Shown: positions 43,715 through 54,245, numbered from the stretch's first letter. The stretch is DNA of 64,000 bases from Nonlabens dokdonensis DSW-6 (GCF_000332115.1 NC_020156.1:930001-994000); one strand, 5' to 3'. Numbers and translations are program-made. Notes: generated by a model from the sequence alone, not told the origin.

Positions 43715-46000
43715 TTACCTTACGATCATCACTTTAGAAACAGTTGTTTCTATATTATCACTCGTCGAAATAAATAACAGATAAACGCCAGAAGCTACTT
43801 TGTTTCCAGAAAAGCTTCTAGTATCCCAGGGAATACTTCCTCCTTGGGAAACGGCTTCATAAACTAGGTTTCCTTCTATATCGGTAATTTTAACTCTTGC
43901 TCGCTCTGTTAAACCATCTATTGTGACGTTACCATCAAAACCTGGTCGTACTGGATTAGGAAAAACTCTTATACTTTCAAGGTTTTCTTGAGGTTTGCTA
44001 GATCGTTCTCCTTGAAATGCAACTATACCTTTGTTTGTGGCAAAATAAACTTTTCCTGTTTCTTCATCAATGGCAATATCATTTACAGAATTAGTAGGTA
44101 ATGGTGAATTATCTGTTGTAAACTGAAATAAAGTCTCTCTTCCCGAAGGTGAAAACAAGAAAGCTCCAGAGCTTGCAGTAGCAACCCATTTATTATTATT
44201 TCCATCTATTTCTATATCAAGTACCGCCTCATCTTGTAGCAATTCTCTAGGAATACCATTAGTGTCTTCTATAATGATAGAACGAGCATCTTGGATCTCA
44301 TCAGAAAATAAACTGTTTACGTTAAATAATACTCTTAAACCTAAATTAGAACCAATCCATAACTGGTTGCGCTGATCTATTCTCAAAGCACTTACATAAG
44401 GGTTAATAAGATTACCTTCTGAAACCTCATCGGTCAGTCTAGTAAATTGGTCAAGAGTTGGATCATAACCTATAAGTCCACCATCTGTAGAACCAAAAAT
44501 TATTTTATCGTCGTTTGTAATAACCAACTTAGTAGTACTTGAGCCACTTGGAACTTCTTCAAACACAGAACCCACATCAAATGCTGTCCAGTTTCCAGAT
44601 GGGTTTCTTCTACTCAAAGCAAAGTCTACTTGCTGCTGTATCACCCATAAATTTCCTTGAGAATCGTATTCTCCATCTGGTATTCTAACAAAAAAAGTAG
44701 ATGGTGGCAAAATACTAGTAAGCGAACTATTATTTATGCCATATCGAGTGCTAGCCACACCATCAATAAAGTCTAACAATCCATTATTCATAGAATGAAC
44801 TACTAAGTCTGTAGGGTTTTCCGGATTTATAGTTATGGTTGGAACACTTAGCAATCCATCAATATCATCATTAGTGTAATTGATCCATCCTCCTTCAACA
44901 AAATGACTTATTCCTAACGCGGCATTATCAGGTGTATAGAAAATATCGTGAGAACCATAAGTAACCCACAATTCTTCGGGCAACGTCTGGATAGAAAAAG
45001 CAGCGTTTCTAGAAGGACCATCTGCTACTATAAATTCAAAGTCGGTTTGATTAAGTAGGTTCACTCGTATCATTCCATTTACTTCTGTTCCTATAAAAAG
45101 GTCATCACCTACTACTATTGCTTGTGTAAACTCAAATGATTCTCCATTGACATTAATTAAAGTTAAAAACTGACTCAAAGAAGTGTCATAAATGATAATC
45201 TGATTGTTGAGTGTAAAGACTAAAAAATCATTTGTCGCAGAAGCGTCCAGTACTCGTGATGGAAATTGAGTAATATTATTTGCAAACGTAGTACCATTAA
45301 ACTCGGCAAGAAATCCTCCTACTGTTACAGCAAATAGCCCAGCATCAAAAGCTATTACTTCATCCCAAACATCTGGATTAACTTGTTGCCAATTCATAAA
45401 ATCAATCAGAAATGGGTCTGCAATGGGTGCTCTTCTTAAATTATTAGAAGCATCAAGTGTCGCAGCGTATAAGAAGCCATTAAATATTTCTAGAGAAGAA
45501 ACAGGAACTTGTTCTCCATTATTTCCTATAAAATAGGTGTCATCAAACTCAAGTCTTTCTAGATTATAAATAGCAATACCAAAATCTGTCGCAATATAAA
45601 TCAGGTCACCACTCTCTAAGAATTCATTTACTTTCTTATTATCTGGTGGAATTACTTGTTTGTCTTTGATGGCGACTACATCGGTAACATCTCCATTTTG
45701 GTCGACTATTTGTAGCAGTCCGTTTTCATAACCTATTACCAGCAATGATTTATCTTCACTATAATGAATCTGGCTTATCTCGTCACCGCTCAGCCCATTT
45801 ACTGTAGTCAATGTAGTAAATGTGCGAGAGCTTAAGTCGTAAACAAAAACTGCATTTTCACTAGCTGCATAAACTGCAGTAGCAGACTCATCAATATCTA
45901 CTATTGTAGTAAACGAGAATAACCCTTCCCAAGAATCAGTAAAATCTTGCGCACTAGTTATATTAAAAGCTAAAAAAATAAAGAATACTACTTTTTTCAT
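43715..46000 (-). CDS. porZ: Type IX secretion system PorZ-like beta-propeller protein
   Basis: A 761-residue precursor with a signal peptide (MKKVVFFIFLAFNITSAQ), two seven-bladed propeller-like regions (SATAVYAASENAVFVYD, LSGDEISQIHYSEDKSLLVIGYENGLLQIVD, VNDIAIDEETGKVYFATNKGIVAFQG) and a C-terminal T9SS-like Ig domain (IRVFPNPVRPGFDGNVTI, VKITDIEGNLV). This matches PorZ, which in Porphyromonas gingivalis is a surface part of the T9SS needed for cargo modification with A-LPS. By adjacency to recO it looks like the orthologous locus. A promoter element (46043-46050) lies about 43 bp before the start. Confidence 0.85.
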   Translation of the reverse strand: MKKVVFFIFLAFNITSAQDFTDSWEGLFSFTTIVDIDESATAVYAASENAVFVYDLSSRTFTTLTTVNGLSGDEISQIHYSEDKSLLVIGYENGLLQIVDQNGDVTDVVAIKDKQVIPPDNKKVNEFLESGDLIYIATDFGIAIYNLERLEFDDTYFIGNNGEQVPVSSLEIFNGFLYAATLDASNNLRRAPIADPFLIDFMNWQQVNPDVWDEVIAFDAGLFAVTVGGFLAEFNGTTFANNITQFPSRVLDASATNDFLVFTLNNQIIIYDTSLSQFLTLINVNGESFEFTQAIVVGDDLFIGTEVNGMIRVNLLNQTDFEFIVADGPSRNAAFSIQTLPEELWVTYGSHDIFYTPDNAALGISHFVEGGWINYTNDDIDGLLSVPTITINPENPTDLVVHSMNNGLLDFIDGVASTRYGINNSSLTSILPPSTFFVRIPDGEYDSQGNLWVIQQQVDFALSRRNPSGNWTAFDVGSVFEEVPSGSSTTKLVITNDDKIIFGSTDGGLIGYDPTLDQFTRLTDEVSEGNLINPYVSALRIDQRNQLWIGSNLGLRVLFNVNSLFSDEIQDARSIIIEDTNGIPRELLQDEAVLDIEIDGNNNKWVATASSGAFLFSPSGRETLFQFTTDNSPLPTNSVNDIAIDEETGKVYFATNKGIVAFQGERSSKPQENLESIRVFPNPVRPGFDGNVTIDGLTERARVKITDIEGNLVYEAVSQGGSIPWDTRSFSGNKVASGVYLLFISTSDNIETTVSKVMIVR

Positions 46001-46042
46001 ATCGATAGAACGTACTCATCATTAATATATGATAAGTAGAAG

Positions 46043-46050
46043 CAAAAATA
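46043..46050 (-). promoter_or_regulatory. -7 element (TATTTTTG) of the porZ-recO-receptor operon
   Basis: TATTTTTG on the minus strand, matching TAnnTTTG. Confidence 0.5.
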
Positions 46051-46070
46051 AACTTAATTTAAACCATTAA

Positions 46071-46099
46071 AAAACCTCTGTAGCTTTTACAGAGGTTTT
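46071..46099 (-). terminator. Intrinsic terminator of gdhA
   Basis: AAAACCTCTGTA (46071-46082) and TACAGAGGTTTT (46088-46099) form a 12-bp stem with a 5-nt loop, followed on the minus strand by further T residues. A palindrome copy lies between it and the gdhA stop. Confidence 0.88.
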
Positions 46100-46114
46100 A
46101 GTTTGTTGGGTTTC

Positions 46115-46130
46115 CGCTTTCGCGAAAGCG
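46115..46130. repeat. 16-bp palindrome (copy 10, intergenic; 22-bp extended dyad)
   Basis: Perfect copy 23 bp after the gdhA stop (46154); dyad symmetry extends to 22 bp (46112-46133). Lies upstream of the gdhA terminator hairpin. Confidence 0.97.
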
Positions 46131-46153
46131 GAATAAAAATAATTATTTATGAT

Positions 46154-47515
<1,362 letters not shown>

Positions 47516-47541
47516 TTAAGAAAACGTTTTCGTTAAAGTTG

Positions 47542-47549
47542 CAAATATA
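47542..47549 (-). promoter_or_regulatory. -7 element (TATATTTG) of gdhA
   Basis: TATATTTG on the minus strand, 44 bp before the start codon. An imperfect dyad, AACG-TTTT-CGTT (47523-47534), lies in the resulting leader and may be a regulatory site. Confidence 0.6.
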
Positions 47550-47699
47550 ATATTATCGCGTTAGGGTTCTTTTTTTTTACCATTTTTTTATGCCTTACCA
47601 CCTAATTGTTAAACAACATTTTAAGGTATTAATATGCTGTACATCTATTACTGATTTTATTATCAAATAATTATTATAGTTGTATGGATTACATTTTGT

Positions 47700-47707
47700 T
47701 ATATTTG
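47700..47707 (+). promoter_or_regulatory. -7 element (TATATTTG) of the 47732 gene
   Basis: TATATTTG matches TAnnTTTG, 24 bp before ATG 47732. An in-frame ATG at 47684 lies upstream of it and is therefore not the start. Confidence 0.6.
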
Positions 47708-47731
47708 TTGCAATCACTTAGATTAATATTG

Positions 47732-48505
47732 ATGACGCATCCATTTAGATATATTAGTATATTGCTTGTAGTGCTAGCTTCTAGTAACCTCAGTAATGCT
47801 CAATTAGGTTTCTCACATGAATTAGGTTTTATAACAGGTCCAGTAGCTTTTCAAAGTGATTATGGAGAACGTTACGACTGGGATACAAATTCTGGTAACG
47901 TGGGAATAGGAGTAGGTTTAGTTCATTATATCAACTTTGCTTACCGAGCAGATTGTGATTGTTACTCTGCAGACACTTACTGGAATGATCACTTTAAAAT
48001 AAGAAGTGAAATTTCTTATCATGTCACTACTTTAAATCACTTAGGTCCTGAAGCTGAAAAACCATCTTTAGGAGGTTTACAATTAAGATCCATGCAAGGA
48101 AAGGCAAATGTCTTTGAAGCTGGAGCGCATCTAGAATGGTTTCCATGGAGCATAAGGGATTTTCAAACAGGAGGGAAAAAAATCGCCCCTTATTTGGGCT
48201 TAGGAGCGCATTATGTAAGCTATAGACCAGAAGCTACGAGTACTTTAGGTCCTCTGGGAAATCCTGTAACGACTTTTCCTACATTCATTGACCGTATCGA
48301 CACTTCTCAAGGTAGTGCAATAGCAGTAGTAGGAGATGTAGGTTTAAGATATAAAGTAGGCCCAATGAGTGATATTTTGATATCATCAAAATGGCATTAT
48401 TACACTGGAAGCAATCTTGTAGATGGCTTGAGTCCTAACAATGTTAATAATAGAGCAAATGATTGGATCTGGTGGTTCAACGTAGGTTATATTTTCTACC
48501 TATAG
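47732..48505 (+). CDS. THC0290_0291-family outer membrane beta-barrel protein
   Basis: A 257-residue precursor with start MTHPFRYISILLVVLASSNLSNAQ, which gives a proper signal peptide. The mature part LGFSHELGFITGPVAFQSDYGER, HYINFAYRADCDCY, NDHFKIRSEISYH, IAPYLGLGAHYVSYRP and DWIWWFNVGYIFYL matches a flavobacterial family known only as THC0290_0291. Eight to ten amphipathic strands ending in aromatic residues point to a small outer membrane barrel. The CDC motif may bind metal or form a disulfide. Function unknown. Confidence 0.75.
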   Translation: MTHPFRYISILLVVLASSNLSNAQLGFSHELGFITGPVAFQSDYGERYDWDTNSGNVGIGVGLVHYINFAYRADCDCYSADTYWNDHFKIRSEISYHVTTLNHLGPEAEKPSLGGLQLRSMQGKANVFEAGAHLEWFPWSIRDFQTGGKKIAPYLGLGAHYVSYRPEATSTLGPLGNPVTTFPTFIDRIDTSQGSAIAVVGDVGLRYKVGPMSDILISSKWHYYTGSNLVDGLSPNNVNNRANDWIWWFNVGYIFYL

Positions 48506-48544
48506 CTCTAAAACTTATCTAATAAATCCTTCTTACTTTTTATA

Positions 48545-49456
48545 ATGATTAAACAGTTATTCTGGTTCCTTGTCCTTTTCTGCATCATAGCTTGCAAGAC
48601 TCCTACTGGAAAAACAACTGTTAGTGATAAAAATAATTTTGATCTAAAAACCCTAACAATTTTAGATCCCAAGCTTACAGAGACTTCTGGGCTTGAAATT
48701 ATCGACGACCTAGTTATTACTCACAACGACAGCGGTGATCTACCTACTTTGTACTTTCTTAATCAGAAAGGACAATTACACTATAGCAAGACCTATAAAA
48801 ATATGAAAGCAGTAGATTGGGAAGACATTACTAAAGACGACACTCATATCTACATTGCAGACTTAGGTAATAATTATGGAAACCGCAAAGACCTGACTAT
48901 TTATAAGATTGCTATAAACGATCTTAATGATGAAAATGCACTAGTAGAAAAACTACAAATTTCTTATCCAGATCAAACGAGCTTCAAAAAGGGTAATCAA
49001 GATCATCCTTATGATGCAGAATCTATAGTTGCTATAAAAGATGAATTGTTTGTTTTCTCTAAAGACTGGAAAAAACAAACTACTGTTATTTACAAAATTG
49101 ATAAGAATGAACCCATCCAAAAAGCTCAAAAAATAAGCTCTTATAACGTTAAAGGCTTAATCACTGGAGCTACTTTTAACGGAAACGATAAAGTGCTCTT
49201 ATCTGGTTACAATAGTAGTCTAGAGGCTTTTGTTTATGAAGTAGATTATGACGACCGCACATTTACTTTTATTAAAAAAACAGATCTTCAAATAAAAGGT
49301 GGCGCTCAAGTGGAAGGCATCACTTTTTTAAAGAGTAATAATCAAAAAGAAACCTACCTCATTTCATCTGAAACTACCCAAATAAAATTGGGTGAAGACG
49401 AGGCTTTATCACCGTCGCAACTGTATCAATTGACTATTGCTACACAGAACCGTTAA
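48545..49456 (+). CDS. Beta-propeller-like lipoprotein
   Basis: A 303-residue lipoprotein precursor: MIKQLFWFLVLFCIIAC with the lipid Cys at residue 17. The mature part has repeated blades: TSGLEIIDDLVITHNDSGDLP, VDWEDITKDDTHIYIADLGNNYGNR, DAESIVAIKDELFVFSKDW, and QVEGITFLKSNNQKETYLISSE. The DLGNNxGxR element is typical of a conserved flavobacterial family of six-bladed propeller proteins that I cannot name further. It overlaps the convergent rhodanese gene by 4 bp at the 3' end, and has no terminator between them. Confidence 0.7.
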   Translation: MIKQLFWFLVLFCIIACKTPTGKTTVSDKNNFDLKTLTILDPKLTETSGLEIIDDLVITHNDSGDLPTLYFLNQKGQLHYSKTYKNMKAVDWEDITKDDTHIYIADLGNNYGNRKDLTIYKIAINDLNDENALVEKLQISYPDQTSFKKGNQDHPYDAESIVAIKDELFVFSKDWKKQTTVIYKIDKNEPIQKAQKISSYNVKGLITGATFNGNDKVLLSGYNSSLEAFVYEVDYDDRTFTFIKKTDLQIKGGAQVEGITFLKSNNQKETYLISSETTQIKLGEDEALSPSQLYQLTIATQNR

Positions 49457-49965
49457 TAAACTTTCTCGCCTGTCTTAAGGTATTTTGCCCAGGTTTTCCC
49501 AAATACATGAACCTTTTCAGTTGGTTTGTTTTCAGCATCTACAATTTGATATCCAGCATCTTTCCAAGAAAAAATACTCCCGTATAAATTATAGACTTTT
49601 TCAAATCCGTTTTTTTGTAAGTCTTCACCAAAAGATTCTGACCTGATGCCTACACTACAGTAAACAACCACTTTATCTTCTTTATTAATCTCAGGAAAAT
49701 TTTCAGGATTGTATTTTTCACCTACCCAAATAGCATTAGGTAAATGACTCACCTTATACTCTTCTTTCTTACGCGTGTCTAGTATAATATAGTCATCATA
49801 TTCCATTTTTAAAGTTTGTACAGTCACATAAGGAACCGTTCTTCTATTATAACTTTTAAGTAATTCTGGAATACCTTTTTCTTGAGATTCTTTTTCTTGT
49901 GCTATACCGCTTATTGGCATTGCGACTAGAAGAATAACAATCAGATAAAATAATTTATTCATCAT
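49453..49965 (-). CDS. Secreted rhodanese-like domain protein
   Basis: A 170-residue protein with signal peptide (MMNKLFYLIVILLVAMPISGIAQ) and a single rhodanese domain: DDYIILDTRKKEEYKVSHLPNAIWVGE and the active-site loop VVYCSVGIRS with catalytic Cys. Sulfur or redox transfer in the periplasm is likely; no specific partner is seen. It starts one base after the ruvC stop and may be co-transcribed with it. Confidence 0.88.
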   Translation of the reverse strand: MMNKLFYLIVILLVAMPISGIAQEKESQEKGIPELLKSYNRRTVPYVTVQTLKMEYDDYIILDTRKKEEYKVSHLPNAIWVGEKYNPENFPEINKEDKVVVYCSVGIRSESFGEDLQKNGFEKVYNLYGSIFSWKDAGYQIVDAENKPTEKVHVFGKTWAKYLKTGEKVY

Positions 49966-50520
49966 TTATTTTTTAATTCGTTTTTCATTTTGCTTCACAA
50001 ATGATGCCCAACCTGTATAATTCTTGCCGATTGTAACTTTTCCGCTATTGTAATAATGACATACTGCTGCTGCAAGACCATCCGTCATGTCTAAGTTTTT
50101 AGGCAATTCTTTAATACCCAAAAGACTCTGCAACATTTTTGCCACTTGTTCTTTGCTTGCTCTTCCTTTGCCTGTTATCGCTTGCTTAATTTTTAACGGT
50201 GCGTACTCAAACACTGGAATATCTCTGGATAATCCAGCAGCCATGGCAACACCTTGCGCTCTACCTAATTTGAGCATGGACTGCACATTTTTACCAAAAA
50301 ACGGTGCTTCCAGCGCAATTTCATCAGGATGATAAGTGTCGATTAATTCAATAGTTCTTTCAAAAATACGTCTCAACTTCGTGTAAGGATCGGTTATTTT
50401 TCTCATGTCCAGCTCATTCATTTGTACAAAGTGCATCTTATTGCCTTTTACATGAATAATCCCAAAACCCATAATAGCTGTTCCAGGATCTATACCGAGA
50501 ATGATTTTTTCTTTTGCCAA
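49966..50520 (-). CDS. ruvC: Holliday junction resolvase RuvC
   Basis: A 184-residue RuvC with catalytic acidic residues in IILGIDPGTAIMGFGII, IALEAPFFGKN and the NLDMTDGLAAAVCHYYN C-terminal motif. It resolves four-way junctions with RuvAB. Start: a promoter element TAGATTTG (50556-50563, minus) rules out a start at 50568; I take TTG at 50520 (MAKEKIILGID), which fits the family N-terminus, with GTG at 50538 as alternative. It diverges from the flippase-like gene with little space between. Confidence 0.92.
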   Translation of the reverse strand: MAKEKIILGIDPGTAIMGFGIIHVKGNKMHFVQMNELDMRKITDPYTKLRRIFERTIELIDTYHPDEIALEAPFFGKNVQSMLKLGRAQGVAMAAGLSRDIPVFEYAPLKIKQAITGKGRASKEQVAKMLQSLLGIKELPKNLDMTDGLAAAVCHYYNSGKVTIGKNYTGWASFVKQNEKRIKK

Positions 50521-50555
50521 TTGTTGTATTTTTCGCACATGTCCATCGCGCTTCA

Positions 50556-50563
50556 CAAATCTA
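50556..50563 (-). promoter_or_regulatory. -7 element (TAGATTTG) of ruvC
   Basis: TAGATTTG on the minus strand, upstream of both candidate ruvC starts. Confidence 0.5.
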
Positions 50564-50589
50564 AGCAATTCTTTGCTCCATTAATAAAA

Positions 50590-51450
50590 ATGTGCATCAT
50601 TGCGCTATGCGTGTACTTGCTTTACCATCAATGGTTAGAGCGACCATTAAGTCTTAGCACTCTATCTGATTTAATCAAAAAACTACCCTGGTGGACTTTA
50701 CCTACTCTATTACTTTTAAGTATAGGCAGCTGGATGATAGAATCTAAAAAATGGCAATTTTTAATAAAAGATTTTTATAAGTTACGCTTTCGCGAAAGCG
50801 TGCTACAAAACCTCACCGCTCAAGCAGCCAGTTTTATCACGCCGTTTAGAGCTGGCGAGTTTGCTTTAAAAAGTACATTTTTTAAAAAAGAGCTTCGAAA
50901 AAAAATACTGAGCAGAATCTTGGCAGGAAACATTGCCCAAATGGTAATTACCAGCACTCTTGGGATCTGTGGAGTTGTATTTTACATCAAGAATCAGTCA
51001 TCTGATAGCATTTTTTTATTGATATTTTGCTCAGCTCTTATTTGTGTCCTAGTTTTTACGATTTACTTATGGATTTCAAAAAAATGGCAATCTGATATTC
51101 TAAACACACAGCAATGGATAAAGATATTGATGTATTCCCTTTTAAGATATTTAATTTTTGCTAGCAACTGGCTCATTGTTCTTGTTCTACTAGATTATGA
51201 GGCATCGCTTTTTATAATAATGAGGAATATCACGATATACTACCTTCTCGTTTCTATTATTCCTGTGATTCAAATTTTTGATATCGCTTTAAAATGGACG
51301 GTTGCTTCTTATATTTTTAATGGGAGTCTTTATAATGCCGAATCCATTCTATTTGCGACAACCATTATCTGGATTACTAATTCCATTTTTCCTACGGTTT
51401 TAGGTTGCGCTATTTTACCGTTTCAAAAACTAAAAATAGCAACCTCATGA
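50590..51450 (+). CDS. Lysylphosphatidylglycerol-synthase-TM/flippase-like membrane protein
   Basis: A 286-residue membrane protein with about seven to eight hydrophobic segments, in the pattern of the LPG_synthase_TM (UPF0104, AglD-like) family: WTLPTLLLLSIGSWMIESKKWQFL, then QAASFITPFRAGEFALKSTFFKKEL, with the family GxG/E region. Start chosen at 50590; an ATG at 50539 is possible, while the further-upstream ATG at 50422 would run through ruvC. A perfect palindrome (50785-50800) gives RFRES at the edge of a loop (FYKLRFRESVLQ). It overlaps the next gene (ATGA) so the two are coupled; the pair likely makes or moves a lipid-linked glycan. Confidence 0.8.
   Translation: MCIIALCVYLLYHQWLERPLSLSTLSDLIKKLPWWTLPTLLLLSIGSWMIESKKWQFLIKDFYKLRFRESVLQNLTAQAASFITPFRAGEFALKSTFFKKELRKKILSRILAGNIAQMVITSTLGICGVVFYIKNQSSDSIFLLIFCSALICVLVFTIYLWISKKWQSDILNTQQWIKILMYSLLRYLIFASNWLIVLVLLDYEASLFIIMRNITIYYLLVSIIPVIQIFDIALKWTVASYIFNGSLYNAESILFATTIIWITNSIFPTVLGCAILPFQKLKIATS
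50785..50800. repeat. 16-bp palindrome (copy 11, in flippase-like gene)
   Basis: Perfect copy read as RFRES. Confidence 0.97.
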
Positions 51451-52589
51451 GTTGGTTATTTTTATTTATCGTTTGTGGATATGCACTGGTTATCATTTTG
51501 TTGTCCAAAGAACTACTTACTTATCCTAAAACTGAAGTAGAGAATACTGAAAAACTGCTTCCTTTCACGGTAATTATAAATTATCGCAATGAGCAGGCGA
51601 ATTTACCAGTGCTGTTATCTAGTATCAAAAGTCAAGAATACGACCTCGACCTTATACAATGGATATTTATTAACGACCATTCTACAGATAGAAGTCATGC
51701 GATCTTAGAACAATTTAAAAATGAGAATGCATATATCAACATTCAACTTTTAGATCGTAAAATAGAATCTGCAAGCGGTAAGAAAGATGGAATTTCTCAA
51801 GCAATAGAACTCAGTTCACACAACCACATCATCACTACAGATGCCGATTGTATGTTACCTCAAAGATGGCTGCTTTCCTATAATGCTATTTACAACAAAC
51901 ATCCCGATGCTCATTTTGTAGCTGCTCCTGTAATGATAGACCAAAGGAAAAGTATTATTTCTAGCCTACAAACTCAAGAAATGGATGCATTACAATTAAT
52001 TACTGTAGGTGGTTTTTCATTTCGGCAACCTTTTATGTGTAATGGTGCTAACATGAGTTTTACAAAAAGTGCTTTTCAAGAAGTCAACGGTTATGAAGGA
52101 AACGATCACATCTCGAGTGGCGATGACATTTTCCTATTAGAAAAACTAGCTGCTGAAGATGTTATGAAATGTCATTACCTAAAAAATAAGGAGGCAATCC
52201 TTACTACTTTTCCAAAGGACAGTTTCAAAGACATGATCTCTCAAAGAGCACGATGGGCACAAAAAGGCTCTGAAACTAGGAGCATGCTCAACAAATTAGT
52301 AAGCTTTCAAGTGCTAGCTATGAGCTTGTTGTTTGTTTTAAGTCCATTGTTCTGGGTTTTTGAAATGATAAGTTCTCCAATGTTTGTAGGCATTCTAGCG
52401 ACCAAACTTTTTACTGACGTGATGGTGTTATTTATAAGCGACCGTTTTTTTGAGAATGTAAAATGGAGATTTATTCCTATTAATTTCCTCATCTATCCTA
52501 TACTGGTAATTTTGATATCCTTTTTATCGCTTAAGAAATCAGACTGGCAAGGAAGAAAAATTAATACTCCAGTGAGTCCACAGGAATAA
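51447..52589 (+). CDS. Membrane-anchored family 2 glycosyltransferase
   Basis: A 380-residue GT2 with an N-terminal anchor (MSWLFLFIVCGYALVIILLS), GT-A domain with VIINYRNEQANLPVLLSSI, FINDHSTDRSH, the metal-binding TTDADCMLP (DxD) and the QRARWAQKGSETR (QxxRW-like) motif of processive-type enzymes, then C-terminal membrane segments. Start: the ATG at 51447 overlaps the stop of the flippase-like gene (ATGA); an upstream in-frame ATG at 51405 is less likely. Presumed role in synthesis of an exopolysaccharide or lipid-linked sugar with its neighbour. Ends convergently overlapping the next gene by 29 bp. Confidence 0.88.
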   Translation: MSWLFLFIVCGYALVIILLSKELLTYPKTEVENTEKLLPFTVIINYRNEQANLPVLLSSIKSQEYDLDLIQWIFINDHSTDRSHAILEQFKNENAYINIQLLDRKIESASGKKDGISQAIELSSHNHIITTDADCMLPQRWLLSYNAIYNKHPDAHFVAAPVMIDQRKSIISSLQTQEMDALQLITVGGFSFRQPFMCNGANMSFTKSAFQEVNGYEGNDHISSGDDIFLLEKLAAEDVMKCHYLKNKEAILTTFPKDSFKDMISQRARWAQKGSETRSMLNKLVSFQVLAMSLLFVLSPLFWVFEMISSPMFVGILATKLFTDVMVLFISDRFFENVKWRFIPINFLIYPILVILISFLSLKKSDWQGRKINTPVSPQE

Positions 52590-53049
52590 AAACAATAGGT
52601 AGTCGGTAAGAACTGCTTACAGGGATAGAACGTTTTCTGGCACTTTCAATAACGGGCAGGTCGTTTAAACGTGTTTGTAGAAGGCTATCAATCTTAAACT
52701 TATCAATCTCCTTTGCGCATTTGAAAATACTGTCATATTTTATCTGACCAGATTTTGCAACTGTTATAGACAAGTAAACGCTATCCTTTACAGCAAGCCG
52801 TATCGGTATTTTTTCTACTCTTAATTTATTATAAACTGTGCTTTGAAGGTTTTTATAAAAACAATCTGGTGTGGTGAGCATCTCGTCACAATCCTTAAAA
52901 ACTGGATAACTATCGATGGAAGACATATCGTAATATTCCAGTTCCTTTTGCGCCTTTAAATTTGCCTGTTCTCGTTTTTCCTCATCGCTCAAGCAAGAAG
53001 TTGCCATGAAGCAAATTATCAGTAATAAAGAAAACAGTCGATAGTTCAT
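52561..53049 (-). CDS. Lipoprotein with TonB-C-like domain
   Basis: A 162-residue lipoprotein precursor (MNYRLFSLLLIICFMATSC, lipid Cys 19). The mature part has CDEMLTTPDCFYKNLQSTVYNKL and VYLSITVAKSGQIKYDSIFKC, resembling the TonB C-terminal fold (VxxSxxxxxxG then VxIxFxx) used for many periplasmic lipoproteins in Bacteroidota. Four Cys residues in the mature part could form two disulfides. The 3' end overlaps the glycosyltransferase on the opposite strand by 29 bp. It is 20 bp downstream of the TPR gene and likely shares its transcript. Confidence 0.65.
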   Translation of the reverse strand: MNYRLFSLLLIICFMATSCLSDEEKREQANLKAQKELEYYDMSSIDSYPVFKDCDEMLTTPDCFYKNLQSTVYNKLRVEKIPIRLAVKDSVYLSITVAKSGQIKYDSIFKCAKEIDKFKIDSLLQTRLNDLPVIESARKRSIPVSSSYRLPIVFIPVDSLEY

Positions 53050-53069
53050 ATAGCTAAAATACGACCTTT

Positions 53070-54194
53070 CTATTTTTTGGCACTCAGAAAGATTTCTTTG
53101 CGTAAATCTTTAGCCCGCGCATTTGCCATTTCTTGATAGCGGCTCGTAGGATACTGCTCGATAAATTCTTCATAATAGGATAATTTCTCCTCCTTATCTG
53201 CAAAATATTGATCTGCAGCGATGGCATATTGATAACCTATAATATCATCTTCTGGCTTTTCATTTTTTGCTTTTTTGGTAGCATAAAATGCATTTTTATA
53301 ATCACCCATGCGCACATAAACTGTTGCTAGCTGTAAATATTCTTGATGCAGCTCTGGCGTTTTAAATTGGATGGATTGCTCAATATGATCTTGTGCTTCT
53401 ACAAACTTTTCCAACTGGAGATAAGCTTTAGACATTATAAAATAGATCAAGCTATTTTTATCTTCATAATCGCGGTTATAGATATTGTAATTATCAATCG
53501 CGAGTTGCCATTGTTGATCGTTAAAATACGACCAGGCCAGATTTTTTCTATTAAAATCTGTATCATTACCTAATTCAAATAAAAGCTCAAAGTGTTCAAT
53601 TGCTTTGTCATAGCGTTTAGCACCTAGATAAGCTTGTGCGATAAGACTGTTTATTTTAATATCGTTTGGATACAATTCCAGAGCAGGTTGCGCTGTGTTT
53701 ATGGCGTCGTTGAACTTTCTATTTTTAATGAGTAGTTTGATCCACTCGATTCTTGCTGCGCGGTAAGATTTGTTTAAGGATACCGCTTTCGCGAAAGCGG
53801 AAATAGCTCCAGCATCATTGCTTAAATCTACTAATGCCTGACCTAAATAGTACCTATAACTAGCATTATCTGGCACCTCTTCTATAAGTTCATCAAACAT
53901 TCCAAAAGCCGTAACAGGATCATTATTGCGCAATGCTAATCGTCCATACTCAAATCGCGGTGTGGTACTTATCGAGTCTTTTTGGAATCCTTTTTCATAA
54001 GTCGCTAGAGCGGCATACACATCGCCTAACAGAACGTATGCTTTAGCTAGTTTAAACTCGCTATCAGGAATTTTTTTATATTCTTCTATAGCCAGTTGAT
54101 ATTTACCAGCCTGCGCAAGACTATCTGCAACCTTAAATTGAGCTGGACTAAATATGGAAGTTAACAATACAATAAGAATCAATACATCTTTCAT
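53070..54194 (-). CDS. Secreted TPR-repeat protein
   Basis: A 374-residue protein with signal peptide (MKDVLILIVLLTSIFSPAQ) and about nine tetratricopeptide repeats over residues 20-330 (for example QLAIEEYKKIPDSEFKLAKAYVLLGDVYAALATYEKG, YDKAIEHFELLFELGNDTDF, WQLAIDNYNIYNRDYEDKNSL). It probably scaffolds a periplasmic complex. A perfect palindrome (53784-53799) is read as AFAKA within AISAFAKAVSLNKSYRAARIEW, which fits the TPR consensus with little cost. It shares a transcript with the lipoprotein gene just downstream. Confidence 0.85.
   Translation of the reverse strand: MKDVLILIVLLTSIFSPAQFKVADSLAQAGKYQLAIEEYKKIPDSEFKLAKAYVLLGDVYAALATYEKGFQKDSISTTPRFEYGRLALRNNDPVTAFGMFDELIEEVPDNASYRYYLGQALVDLSNDAGAISAFAKAVSLNKSYRAARIEWIKLLIKNRKFNDAINTAQPALELYPNDIKINSLIAQAYLGAKRYDKAIEHFELLFELGNDTDFNRKNLAWSYFNDQQWQLAIDNYNIYNRDYEDKNSLIYFIMSKAYLQLEKFVEAQDHIEQSIQFKTPELHQEYLQLATVYVRMGDYKNAFYATKKAKNEKPEDDIIGYQYAIAADQYFADKEEKLSYYEEFIEQYPTSRYQEMANARAKDLRKEIFLSAKK
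53784..53799. repeat. 16-bp palindrome (copy 12, in TPR gene)
   Basis: Perfect copy read as AFAKA in a TPR helix, where A-F-x-K-A is a natural consensus sequence. Confidence 0.97.
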
Positions 54195-54245
54195 GCTCTA
54201 AATTTAGGCACACTTATTGAAACGATAAAATCAAAACTATCTATT

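Noticed and set aside
50422..50589. Extended N-terminus of the flippase-like gene
   Set aside because: It would overlap most of the ruvC 5' region on the other strand; the ATG at 50590 gives a normal membrane protein.
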